DNA of 38,224 bases from a virus (IMGVR_UViG_3300037069_000529:1-38224); one strand, 5' to 3'; positions 21,598 to 27,653 are shown, counted from the first letter of the stretch. Notes: generated from the sequence alone by a model not told the origin. Made by a program: numbers and translations.

Positions 21598-21876
21598 TTA
21601 TCGCGTAGTAGTTTCAAACTGTCGTGACTTAGGTATAAAATGCGCGTCATTCCCGGATAGGCCATTAAAGTCGTGGGCAATAATGCCATTTTTCACGTCG
21701 TTTGGCATGTCGCTAGTAAGGCACGCGAACAGGTTATGAATGTCGCGGCTGTCGAAAAAATACAGTGCCGCCGCGCCTATCGTGGCCTCTAGTTCGCTAC
21801 GCCCTTGGCGCGTCATCTCAAAGATGATGTGATGTCGCAACAGGTCCCGCTTCTCAGTCAGTGTTAATTTAGTCAT
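21598..21876 (-). CDS. Small early protein, unknown
   Basis: 92 aa with AAGGAG before the ATG. Helical N-terminal two-thirds (TLTEKRDLLRHHIIFEMTRQ, LEATIGAAALYFFDSRDI). Function unknown. Confidence 0.62.
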   Translation of the reverse strand: MTKLTLTEKRDLLRHHIIFEMTRQGRSELEATIGAAALYFFDSRDIHNLFACLTSDMPNDVKNGIIAHDFNGLSGNDAHFIPKSRQFETTTR

Positions 21877-21878
21877 GG

Positions 21879-21941
21879 TTATAGCTCCTTATCTGTTATG
21901 GTTAAAACTAGTGCAATGTATTCAGCGGTTGTTAGGTGCAT
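21879..21941 (-). CDS. Possible mini-ORF / leader peptide
   Basis: 20 aa (MHLTTAEYIALVLTITDKEL) with AAGGAG 7 nt before the ATG. The ribosome site of the next gene (AAGGAG) encodes its last residues, so it may simply couple translation. Confidence 0.4.
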   Translation of the reverse strand: MHLTTAEYIALVLTITDKEL

Positions 21942-21945
21942 GTGT

Positions 21946-22209
21946 TTACTCCTTGGCGGTCCAGTAAAAACGGCCGTCTTCCATTACGTTTGCCAACTCT
22001 TTAGCCATGTGTATGGCGTCCTCAATAGTCGCGCCATAATCGTCCGGCAAGTCGTTATCGTCAGTGTCCTCATATTTCCAGTCGATTACGTCCTGTAAGT
22101 CCACTAGATAATCAATACCGTCCTTGTCAATAAAATGGTAGTTCATATCCCAATCATGCCGTGGCGTGTAGACGCTGTAGCGTTTGTGGTTAATTATCGC
22201 GGTTGTCAT
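21946..22209 (-). CDS. Small acidic early protein, unknown
   Basis: 87 aa, rich in Asp and aromatic residues (RHDWDMNYHFIDKDGIDYLV, DWKYEDTDDNDLPDDYGATI). Surface charge is DNA-mimic-like but not decisive. Start overlaps the upstream stop (TAATG). Function unknown. Confidence 0.63.
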   Translation of the reverse strand: MTTAIINHKRYSVYTPRHDWDMNYHFIDKDGIDYLVDLQDVIDWKYEDTDDNDLPDDYGATIEDAIHMAKELANVMEDGRFYWTAKE

Positions 22210-22502
22210 TAGATAAACCTCACGTCAGTCTCAGGCAATGTTTCAAGTATTACCTCAAGTTGGCTATAGCGGTGCTTAATATCAAGCGCCACGGCCTTGG
22301 CTTGTACATATTCAATATCGTAGACCGTCAAGCTATAGGACAGTTCAAGTTCCCCGGCATAATAGCCGTCGCTTGCCGTCAAGTTCCACCCGGCCACGTT
22401 GCGATTATTTGCAATTTCTACTAAGTCGCGTAACAGTTTCGTCTTTGGCGTACTCGTGCCGGTGTTGTTTATATAAGTGCTAAAAGTGATTTTATAGTTC
22501 AC
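22209..22502 (-). CDS. First gene of the early minus-strand operon, unknown
   Basis: 97 aa from a GTG at 22502 preceded by AAGGAGG at 9 nt. Beta strand start (NYKITFSTYINNTG), helix (KTKLLRDLVEIANNRN), beta (LELSYSLTVYDIEYVQ) and a helical end. Being closest to the rightmost promoter it should be among the first products made. Function unknown. Confidence 0.63.
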   Translation of the reverse strand: MNYKITFSTYINNTGTSTPKTKLLRDLVEIANNRNVAGWNLTASDGYYAGELELSYSLTVYDIEYVQAKAVALDIKHRYSQLEVILETLPETDVRFI

Positions 22503-22640
22503 GTGCTTTGGCCTCCTTATGGCGTATTCGCTTACGTTTATCGTGATGTGCTACCGTTGCCGCCTAGATTAATATTCGCGGTGGTGGTGTGCTTGCCACT
22601 GGATACAGCGTAGCGCAAAACGTGCTACATTGCAACACGT
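22503..22640 (-). other. 5' leader of the early minus-strand operon
   Basis: About 130 nt between the first early gene and its promoter. I see no gene here. It contains the 19-bp quasi-palindrome at 22621-22639 right at the expected transcription start and the AAGGAGG of the first gene at the other end. Confidence 0.5.
22621..22639. promoter_or_regulatory. Putative operator CGTGCTAC-N3-GCAACACG
   Basis: A quasi-palindrome that recurs, with a 4-bp spacer, at 651-670. Its halves also occur at the early promoter 16316-16344. Here it overlaps the transcription start of the first early gene, where a bound protein would block initiation. Confidence 0.5.
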
Positions 22641-22649
22641 ATTATACCA
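22641..22649 (-). promoter_or_regulatory. Extended -10 promoter of the early operon
   Basis: Minus-strand TGG followed by perfect TATAAT (22646-22641). No good -35 at 17 bp; the extended -10 may suffice or an activator may help. It points left to the gene starting at 22502. Confidence 0.55.
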
Positions 22650-22670
22650 TTTGATATAACAATGTGTTGC

Positions 22671-22956
22671 ATAACAGAGGTAGAGTGATTGTTGTGAAAT
22701 TGTATAAATTCGATCGATATGGCGGTTATCCACAATTTGTAGACAGTTTCAAACACCCTAAAATAACAGAGGTAAAACCGTTTGTAGACACTTTGCCACT
22801 TATTAATTATAATAAAAGCTTGACAGCTAGTACCCTATAGCACCCCTGTTACGGACCGTGAAGCAAAAAAAAGTTAATTAATTAGAACGTAACTGTCTAC
22901 AAATTTGAACTCCCCTGTTATTTGAAAATTTGAAAGTGTCTACAAGCTGTGGAAAA
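22671..22956. other. Putative origin of replication with mirrored iterons and DnaA boxes
   Basis: Left arm: ATAACAGAGGTA (22671-22682), DnaA box TTATCCACA (22726-22734), TTTGTAGACA (22736-22745), ATAACAGAGGTA (22763-22774), TTTGTAGACA (22781-22790). Right arm, inverted: CCCCTGTTA (22843-22851), TGTCTACAAA (22894-22903), CCCCTGTTA (22912-22920), TGTCTACAAG (22937-22946), DnaA box as TGTGGAAAA (22948-22956). The arms from the DnaA boxes inward align over about 70 bp with one 2-bp gap. Between them is A+T-rich DNA (22800-22890) that could melt. It lies between divergent early operons and just before the D5 helicase gene. No gene is present. Confidence 0.75.
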
Positions 22957-22963
22957 CTACATT

Positions 22964-22994
22964 TTGACAACGTTGGAACACGACGTTGTATAAT
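22964..22994 (+). promoter_or_regulatory. Rightward promoter with dyad operator in a 19-bp spacer
   Basis: Perfect TTGACA (22964-22969) and perfect TATAAT (22989-22994) but 19 bp apart. A perfect dyad, ACAACGT-N9-ACGTTGT (22967-22989), fills the spacer. Long spacers with a dyad are typical of promoters that need an activator to twist the DNA (MerR type) or are shut by a repressor. It would transcribe towards the XRE gene and D5 helicase. Confidence 0.65.
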
Positions 22995-22999
22995 AGGCT

Positions 23000-23270
23000 T
23001 ATTAGAACATTGGATATTGATATTGCAAACGGCCGCCTATGGCCGCGCTTGACGTGCCCGCCGCGCGCTCTGAAACAGGACAACGTGCCCGCTTGTGCCT
23101 CATCGACCGGCGGGGGGGCAGTGTTGTGCCGGGCGCGGGTTTTGGGCGCTCCATCAATCCCAAATTTTTTTCTCATTTTTCCAAATAATATTAAAAAATA
23201 TTCCCTACCAATGTCAATTATCCCTCCTAGTATAGTGCCCCGATCAAACGAAAATCACCATATATAGCGC
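23000..23270 (+). other. Untranslated leader with a GC-rich, repeat-bearing segment
   Basis: No credible gene. Bases about 23028-23150 are very G+C-rich in an otherwise A+T-rich region, with ACGTGCCCGC present twice (near 23052 and 23082) and possible stems CGGCC/GGCCG and CCGGC/GCCGG. After 23160 it turns A/T-rich with T runs. It could be a structured leader or attenuator. Confidence 0.4.
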
Positions 23271-23299
23271 TTGCAAATGTGATTAGTAAGACTTATATT
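23271..23299 (+). promoter_or_regulatory. Promoter of the XRE regulator, leaderless type
   Basis: TTGCAA (23271-23276), 17 bp, TATATT (23294-23299). The ATG at 23309 is 9 bp beyond the -10 with no ribosome site, so the mRNA should be leaderless or nearly so. AATCAC (23253-23258) and GTGATT (23279-23284) form a dyad around the -35, a possible autoregulatory operator. Confidence 0.65.
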
Positions 23300-23308
23300 T
23301 AGTAGCAC

Positions 23309-23527
23309 ATGAAAACACAGGCAGATACTCAGGAAATCCCGAAATGGGTAGATATAATCAAACGGCTTCGTCGGGACCTTGACGAGACCCAAGCGCAGTT
23401 CGGCGAGCGCTTCGGGGTGACGCAATCAGCCGTGGCCCAGTGGGAGGCAGGGACCACCGCCCCTCCGGCCGCGGTGCTGTTACTGGCAATGGAGCGGTCC
23501 GCACACATGACCAATACGGTAACATAA
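23309..23527 (+). CDS. XRE/Cro-type helix-turn-helix regulator
   Basis: 72 aa. IIKRLRRDLDETQAQFGERFGVTQSAVAQWEAGTTAPP, residues 17-54, is a complete HTH_3 domain with recognition helix QSAVAQWEAG. It is a small one-domain protein without a dimerisation or cleavage domain, so more Cro-like than a full CI. It likely controls the promoters beside the origin. The mRNA appears leaderless, as with lambda cI from its maintenance promoter. No integrase is present, so this need not mean lysogeny. Confidence 0.85.
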   Translation: MKTQADTQEIPKWVDIIKRLRRDLDETQAQFGERFGVTQSAVAQWEAGTTAPPAAVLLLAMERSAHMTNTVT

Positions 23528-23562
23528 CGGTAGAACAAAGCAGCATAAGAGGGTAAAAACAA

Positions 23563-25104
23563 ATGGCAAAGCAGACTATGGGGCTACTGGACCAAGACGG
23601 TCCGATCGACGAGGAGACGGGACGGGTACAACCGGCGACGGTGGTGGCTCGGCGGGCGCTTAAGGTGATGGAGACGAGCAGCTTCGTCCGGTTCAAGGGG
23701 CGCTGTCTGGTACTGGTCCAAGACGGGGGGTTCCCGCATTACGTGCCGCTGCGCAAGGAATACTTCGACCAGATCGCCTATGGGACGTGGGGCGGGCTGA
23801 CCCGGGGACAGGTGAGCGACATGTATGCGTTCGTGCAGAATACCGCGCCCGACCTCAACGCCAACGCCAGCCTGATTGCCTTTGGCAACACCGCCATGCC
23901 CGACGATTACGACCCGTTTTCCGACGGTCCCGACAAGACCTCGCGGGCGACATGGTTTCAGCCGGTGGTCTGGGACATGCAAGAGCTGACGTGGCGGCCG
24001 GAGTGCGCGCCGGTGGATTGCGTCTGGCGCAGTCCGTATTCGCCGCTGGGGTCCCCGGCTGAGTTCATGTTTATCGGGGACCAGCTTGACGAGGGGCGGC
24101 CCCGGATTAAGTTTATATTGGACCTCGCCGGGGGGGACTTCGGGCTGTATGACGACATCATGCAGAGCATGGCCCCGATCATTATGGATAAGAAGCCTGA
24201 CGGCGTGGTGTGGTGGGTCGGTAACGGGGCCAACGGTAAGAGCACCCTGATGGACGCGCTGTATCGCATGTTCCCGGGCCACTTCGCCAACATCACCGTC
24301 AAGCGCCTGACCGACGGCCGCGACAACCCGAGCCTCAACGGGGTGCTGGCTAACATCGTCAAGGAGAGCAGCGAGGGCCGGGTGGACGACACGGAGGTGT
24401 ATAAGAGCCTCGGTACCCACGAGAATTTTGAGGCCCACAAGTTCCACTCGCAGGAGAGCATTACCATTAACGGCAATATCCACACGATTTTCTCGGCCAA
24501 CACCATTCCCGCCTTTAACGACAAGGGCCACTCCGCCAAGCGCCGGACGTTTATCATTCCGTTTCGGGAGCAGTTCGAGAGCGACCCCGACTTCGAGCGC
24601 AAGACCTTTACGCCGGAGTTCTTCGCGACCTTGGCCCGCGAGATGGGCCGCTACGCCAACATATTGAAGCGGCAGGGGTATCGCTACAAGTGGAGTGCGA
24701 TCACGGCCGGAGCCAAGGAGGACTACGACCACGAGGCGTCAAATGCGGAGGAGTATGTGCGCCAGATGGTCAATCAGGGGTTGGTCGCCTTTACCGGCTT
24801 CCACCCGATCAAGATGGATTACGAGAACTGGTGCGCGGACGAGGGGTATGTGCCGCTCGGTATCACCAATTTGCGTAAGGCCATGCGCGCCGCGGGCTTC
24901 GAGGACACCACGACCCGCAAGGACGATGGGTCAGTCACCCGCCTGTATCGCCTCAGCACGATCGACGCCAAGGCCCCGCTGGAGATGATGAGCCTCGGCC
25001 GACCCGGCCTGTTTACCACCTATGGGTTCGTGACGCCGGAGAAAAAGGCGGAAGAAGCGGAAAAAAAGACTAGACAAACGACCATACTTGATGGTAAATG
25101 GTAA
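23563..25104 (+). CDS. D5-like SF3 replicative helicase
   Basis: 513 aa. D5_N-like region about 100-210 and an SF3 AAA+ core: Walker A GNGANGKST (220-228), LNGVLANIVKES as motif B-like with an acidic end, sensor 1 TIFSANTIPAF, and the arginine finger region SAKRRTFIIPF. The C-terminal part (YVRQMVNQGLV, MDYENWCADEG, LRKAMRAAGFE) is winged-helix-like DNA binding. No TOPRIM or AEP primase motifs in the first 100 residues. It should load at the adjacent origin and unwind it. Codon usage is visibly richer in GGG/CCC/GCC than in the neighbours, hinting at separate ancestry. Confidence 0.9.
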   Translation: MAKQTMGLLDQDGPIDEETGRVQPATVVARRALKVMETSSFVRFKGRCLVLVQDGGFPHYVPLRKEYFDQIAYGTWGGLTRGQVSDMYAFVQNTAPDLNANASLIAFGNTAMPDDYDPFSDGPDKTSRATWFQPVVWDMQELTWRPECAPVDCVWRSPYSPLGSPAEFMFIGDQLDEGRPRIKFILDLAGGDFGLYDDIMQSMAPIIMDKKPDGVVWWVGNGANGKSTLMDALYRMFPGHFANITVKRLTDGRDNPSLNGVLANIVKESSEGRVDDTEVYKSLGTHENFEAHKFHSQESITINGNIHTIFSANTIPAFNDKGHSAKRRTFIIPFREQFESDPDFERKTFTPEFFATLAREMGRYANILKRQGYRYKWSAITAGAKEDYDHEASNAEEYVRQMVNQGLVAFTGFHPIKMDYENWCADEGYVPLGITNLRKAMRAAGFEDTTTRKDDGSVTRLYRLSTIDAKAPLEMMSLGRPGLFTTYGFVTPEKKAEEAEKKTRQTTILDGKW

Positions 25105-25352
25105 GCATGGACACTTTAACACAAACACTCCACTACGTCTTTCTTCACATGACGGGTATCGACACGCAGCAGTCGTATTTCTATGACTTCTGGTCGGGGA
25201 TTGCCACGCAGCTGAGCGTCTTCGGCGGCGTCCTCGCGCTGTATTTCCACAAGAATTGCCATGTCCGGCTCTGCCCGCGCCTCGGCCACCCCAATACCAA
25301 CGGCGTCGTTTACTGTAAGAGGCATAACCCCGATGGACCCGTTTCACGGTAA
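25098..25352 (+). CDS. Membrane protein with Cys/His tail, copy 1
   Basis: 84 aa (or 81 from the ATG at 25107). A membrane span (IATQLSVFGGVLALYF) followed by CHVRLCPRLGHPNTNGVVYCKRHNP, a Cys/His cluster. The next gene has the same order with a closely similar cluster, so the two are tandem paralogues. The motif C-x4-C-x-R-x-GH ... YCK-x-H-x-P is likely a small metal-binding module on the cytoplasmic face. Function unknown. Confidence 0.68.
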   Translation: MVSMDTLTQTLHYVFLHMTGIDTQQSYFYDFWSGIATQLSVFGGVLALYFHKNCHVRLCPRLGHPNTNGVVYCKRHNPDGPVSR

Positions 25353-25563
25353 CGGTTATGCGTTCTGGTCCGGTATCGGCAACGATATACCCGTCTTTGT
25401 GGCGGGCTATATTTTTGCCTTTCTTCCCCACATGGTGATGACGTACCGGTTAAACCGGTGCCATTACCACCGCTGCTTTCGTCTCGGCCACCACCCATAC
25501 CGGCATTACAAATACTGTAAGCACCATCACCCGGAGGAGATGATTTTTCGCGTAAAAAAGTAG
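25333..25563 (+). CDS. Membrane protein with Cys/His tail, copy 2
   Basis: 76 aa from the ATG at 25333 (AGAGG upstream), overlapping copy 1 by 20 bp. Membrane span VFVAGYIFAFLPHMVM, then CHYHRCFRLGHHPYRHYKYC and KHHHP, very rich in His. Same architecture as copy 1 but with a more His-rich cluster. Likely metal binding. Function unknown. Confidence 0.68.
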   Translation: MDPFHGNGYAFWSGIGNDIPVFVAGYIFAFLPHMVMTYRLNRCHYHRCFRLGHHPYRHYKYCKHHHPEEMIFRVKK

Positions 25564-25614
25564 ACTGAAAACAACTTGGCAACAGCAAAACTACACAAAA
25601 GAGGGGAAAAACAA

Positions 25615-25800
25615 ATGGAAACAACACCTGATACCACCAATGTCGTGTATCTGGACGAATACCGCCGGGCGAAGTGGCTTACGGACCTGAAGCGCACCCG
25701 CACGATTGGTGGTATCGCTATATTTAATCAAGAGTACGCCGTACCCGCCGAGGTGATCGCTTTCCCAAGCGCGGAGGGTGAACCTGATGGGGCAGCTTGA
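25615..25800 (+). CDS. Small early protein, unknown
   Basis: 61 aa from the ATG at 25615 (GAGGGG upstream in the same GAGGG-aaaacaaATG context as the helicase gene). Contains NVVYLDEYRRAKWLTDLKRT and a hydrophobic end part. Overlaps the next gene by 14 bp. Function unknown. Confidence 0.62.
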   Translation: METTPDTTNVVYLDEYRRAKWLTDLKRTRTIGGIAIFNQEYAVPAEVIAFPSAEGEPDGAA

Positions 25801-26176
25801 CCGACACCATATCTTGCATTACCGGCAGGAGTGGACACTGCGCCCCGGGGCCGAGAAGCTTCGCGAAAGTCGGCCGCTCGTCCCGACGCTGCCACGCGAG
25901 GTCCACAACGAAATCCACGCTAACTGCCCACCGGTACCGCTCCTTGGCTACCACGCGCTCGCTCGCACCGTCAAGCTCTACCGCCCGCTGATGGGCGACA
26001 CGCTCGGCAGCATGGACAATCTGATGTTCGCTATCGAGGAGGCGGCCGATCACCCTCGGTCCCACCCGATAGAGCGCGACTTGGCTGAATTGGCAATCCA
26101 AGCCGTCGATTTACAAAGGCCATACATAAAAGAGGGACTACAACATGGAAACACCACAGTGGAAATCGCCGCGTAA
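25787..26176 (+). CDS. His-rich protein, possibly HNH-related, unknown
   Basis: 129 aa from the ATG at 25787, 8 nt after GGAGGG; the GTG at 25778 is too close to that site. LDRHHILHYRQEWTLRPGAE, LPREVHNEIHANCPPVPLLG: the HH ... H ... N-x2-H layout recalls a beta-beta-alpha metal site of HNH-type nucleases, but the usual order is not clear. The rest is helical. Function unknown; nuclease activity is only a possibility. Confidence 0.6.
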   Translation: MGQLDRHHILHYRQEWTLRPGAEKLRESRPLVPTLPREVHNEIHANCPPVPLLGYHALARTVKLYRPLMGDTLGSMDNLMFAIEEAADHPRSHPIERDLAELAIQAVDLQRPYIKEGLQHGNTTVEIAA

Positions 26177-26345
26177 GATCGAGGAGGAGGTGAGAGCCTA
26201 CCGGTCGAAGCGCTTTGAGGATTACATGAAGATGGAGGACCGGGGCGAGATCGAGCGCAGCATTGCGATTACGGCACTGCGCGAGGAGATCGCATATTCC
26301 GACCAAGTAACGGAGATGGCTAAAAATGGAAACCTTGCGGCCTGA
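26145..26345 (+). CDS. Small charged helical protein
   Basis: 66 aa with AGAGGG before the ATG; overlaps the previous gene by 32 bp. Almost all charged helix (SPRKIEEEVRAYRSKRFEDYM, IERSIAITALREEIAYSDQV). Function unknown; a coiled-coil partner or regulator is possible. Confidence 0.6.
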   Translation: METPQWKSPRKIEEEVRAYRSKRFEDYMKMEDRGEIERSIAITALREEIAYSDQVTEMAKNGNLAA

Positions 26346-26478
26346 ACCTGTTACTATCGAAGAAGTACAGGCTGCGATCGAGGGGGTGAACGAGCAAATT
26401 CTCCTCCTCGAGATACAGCGTGAGCGGTATGAGAAGATGGGACACCATATTATAGAGGTAATGATGGGGATTGAATGA
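26326..26478 (+). CDS. Small coiled-coil protein
   Basis: 50 aa, overlapping the previous gene by 20 bp and the next by ATGA. METLRPEPVTIEEVQAAIEG followed by a leucine-rich helix (NEQILLLEIQRERYEKMGHH). Likely dimeric coiled coil. Function unknown. Confidence 0.58.
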   Translation: METLRPEPVTIEEVQAAIEGVNEQILLLEIQRERYEKMGHHIIEVMMGIE

Positions 26479-27236
26479 CCGATAGCGACCAAAGCAAGTT
26501 AGCAGCGTTCCTGCGCGAAGTGTCCAACTGGAACTGGGAGGAGTTCTGCAAGGCCGAGAGCGACCCGCAGTACACCACCAATCAGGCGGTGATCTTTGCG
26601 CTTATCCGGGCCTGCGTCATGGAGAAGATGGACGCGATCAAGCTGGCGCTGAACCGTATCGACGGTAAATTAAAGACGCCGGTACGGATTGAAATGCCCA
26701 AGGTATTTTATCGTTATCCGATGGCCCAGCTGCCGCCGGAAGACCATTCTAAAAAGCAAAATATTTCACAGCTTTTGCCAACCGGGGACGCTAGTATAGG
26801 CAGTGAGGCAGTCATACCAGAAGCCGAGCCAGAGCCGGAGCTTGCTACCCTCTCTCTCCGGCAAACGCTCAGCAAGATGGCAGACCACCCACGCCAAGTA
26901 CCGGAAGCGATCATTGCCTACGCGACCGCTACGCAGAAATGGCTCAACGGGACTGGTCCCATGCCCGATGAGAAACCGTTGGTGAAGTCCGTTGTCGCGG
27001 CTCACCTGCTAAAACTGGCCCAAGAACGCAACATCGACGCGTTAAGTGAAGTATTCGATCAGGTCGATGGAAAGCTTGTCGAGACCATACAGGTGCTCGG
27101 CGAGGATATTTGCATTACTGACTATTCACTTACCGCGCCCGATGGGGCATACTTAGGCCCAGATGGCGTCCTGCGTATGGAAGCCGTACAAGCCCAAGAT
27201 ATATGGGCACAGAAGTTAGGCAACCGCAATGGATAG
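26475..27236 (+). CDS. Protein with two copies of an IDGK-type helical unit; possible small terminase
   Basis: 253 aa. Two similar units: residues about 36-80 (AVIFALIRACVMEKMDAIKL, ALNRIDGKLKTPV) and about 170-212 (VVAAHLLKLAQERNIDALSE, VFDQVDGKLVETI). Each is a helix pair ending in (I/V)DGKL followed by a beta strand. Units of the form A-x2-EI-DR-GKP occur in many small terminase subunits and related DNA-binding proteins. The phage otherwise lacks a clear small terminase, so this is a candidate, though it lies far from terL. A Pro/Glu-rich linker joins the halves. Confidence 0.6.
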   Translation: MTDSDQSKLAAFLREVSNWNWEEFCKAESDPQYTTNQAVIFALIRACVMEKMDAIKLALNRIDGKLKTPVRIEMPKVFYRYPMAQLPPEDHSKKQNISQLLPTGDASIGSEAVIPEAEPEPELATLSLRQTLSKMADHPRQVPEAIIAYATATQKWLNGTGPMPDEKPLVKSVVAAHLLKLAQERNIDALSEVFDQVDGKLVETIQVLGEDICITDYSLTAPDGAYLGPDGVLRMEAVQAQDIWAQKLGNRNG

Positions 27237-27244
27237 TAGAATTT

Positions 27245-27466
27245 ATGATAGACAATTTTATTTGGTATGCAGCAGAAATCTCTCAGGCGGAACTCGCCTT
27301 GATCTGTCTGTGGGTCGCGATTAAGCTATGGAGAAGCGACTTCAGAGCAAGATTATTCAGTGGCTTAAAAGCCAAGGCGGGTACGTTATTAAAGCGCAGG
27401 CCGGTCCGGGCGTCCCGGTCGGCTGTCCCGACATCATCTGCCTCTATAGAGAACGCTGGTGCGTGA
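27245..27466 (+). CDS. Doubtful small membrane ORF
   Basis: 73 aa: FIWYAAEISQAELALICLWV is a plausible membrane span, but no good ribosome site is seen and the second half (Ala/Ser/Arg-rich) overlaps the VRR-NUC gene by 139 bp in another frame and looks like a shadow translation. Included because the 90 bp before VRR-NUC are otherwise unexplained. Confidence 0.3.
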   Translation: MIDNFIWYAAEISQAELALICLWVAIKLWRSDFRARLFSGLKAKAGTLLKRRPVRASRSAVPTSSASIENAGA

Positions 27467-27615
27467 TCGAGGTTAAGGCTGATGAGCACGCAAGAATGCA
27501 GCCCGGACAGCAGGCGACCCTCGATTGGCTCGGGGGTCAGAACATGCACGTCTATAAGGCGTGGCCGGATAACTGGCTAGAAGTAAAATCGCTATTGCAG
27601 CGACATTTCTTTTAG
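27328..27615 (+). CDS. VRR-NUC / Holliday-junction-resolvase-like nuclease
   Basis: 95 aa, a typical free-standing VRR-NUC domain. LQSKIIQWLKSQGGYVIKAQ, then VGCPDIICLYRERWCVIEVKA with Asp35, Glu48 and Lys50 of the PD-(D/E)XK site, and QATLDWLGGQNMHVYKAW. Viral members act on branched DNA. It probably resolves recombination or replication junctions before packaging. Last gene of the rightward early group, followed by a new promoter. Confidence 0.85.
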   Translation: MEKRLQSKIIQWLKSQGGYVIKAQAGPGVPVGCPDIICLYRERWCVIEVKADEHARMQPGQQATLDWLGGQNMHVYKAWPDNWLEVKSLLQRHFF

Positions 27616-27623
27616 CATATTAT
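27595..27623 (+). promoter_or_regulatory. Promoter for the virion operon
   Basis: TTGCAG (27595-27600), exactly 17 bp, TATTAT (27618-27623). It starts inside the 3' end of the VRR-NUC gene and points to the internal virion genes. Its -35 is of the TTGCA type seen at three other promoters of this phage. Confidence 0.65.
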
Positions 27624-27653
27624 TAGGGTATAACCTAAGGGTTCCCTTTAAAA

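Noticed and set aside
22630-22658. Plus-strand promoter TTGCAA-17-GATATA within the origin region
   Set aside because: The -10 matches consensus at only about half of its positions and no gene or leader fits; the minus-strand extended -10 on the same bases is better supported.
22986-23267. 93-codon plus-strand frame in the leader before the XRE gene
   Set aside because: Pro/Ile/Cys-rich, opens without a proper start or ribosome site, and spans both the GC-rich and AT-rich parts without change in character; judged non-coding.
23309-23527. Lysogeny module based on the XRE repressor
   Set aside because: No integrase, excisionase or attachment site was found, and the protein lacks the C-terminal domain of CI repressors; kept only as a regulator.
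23584-24732. Long open frame (382 codons) on the minus strand opposite the D5 helicase
   Set aside because: It is the shadow of a G+C-rich gene: Leu/Val/Arg-rich without motifs, no ribosome site, and the plus-strand frame has complete SF3 helicase motifs.
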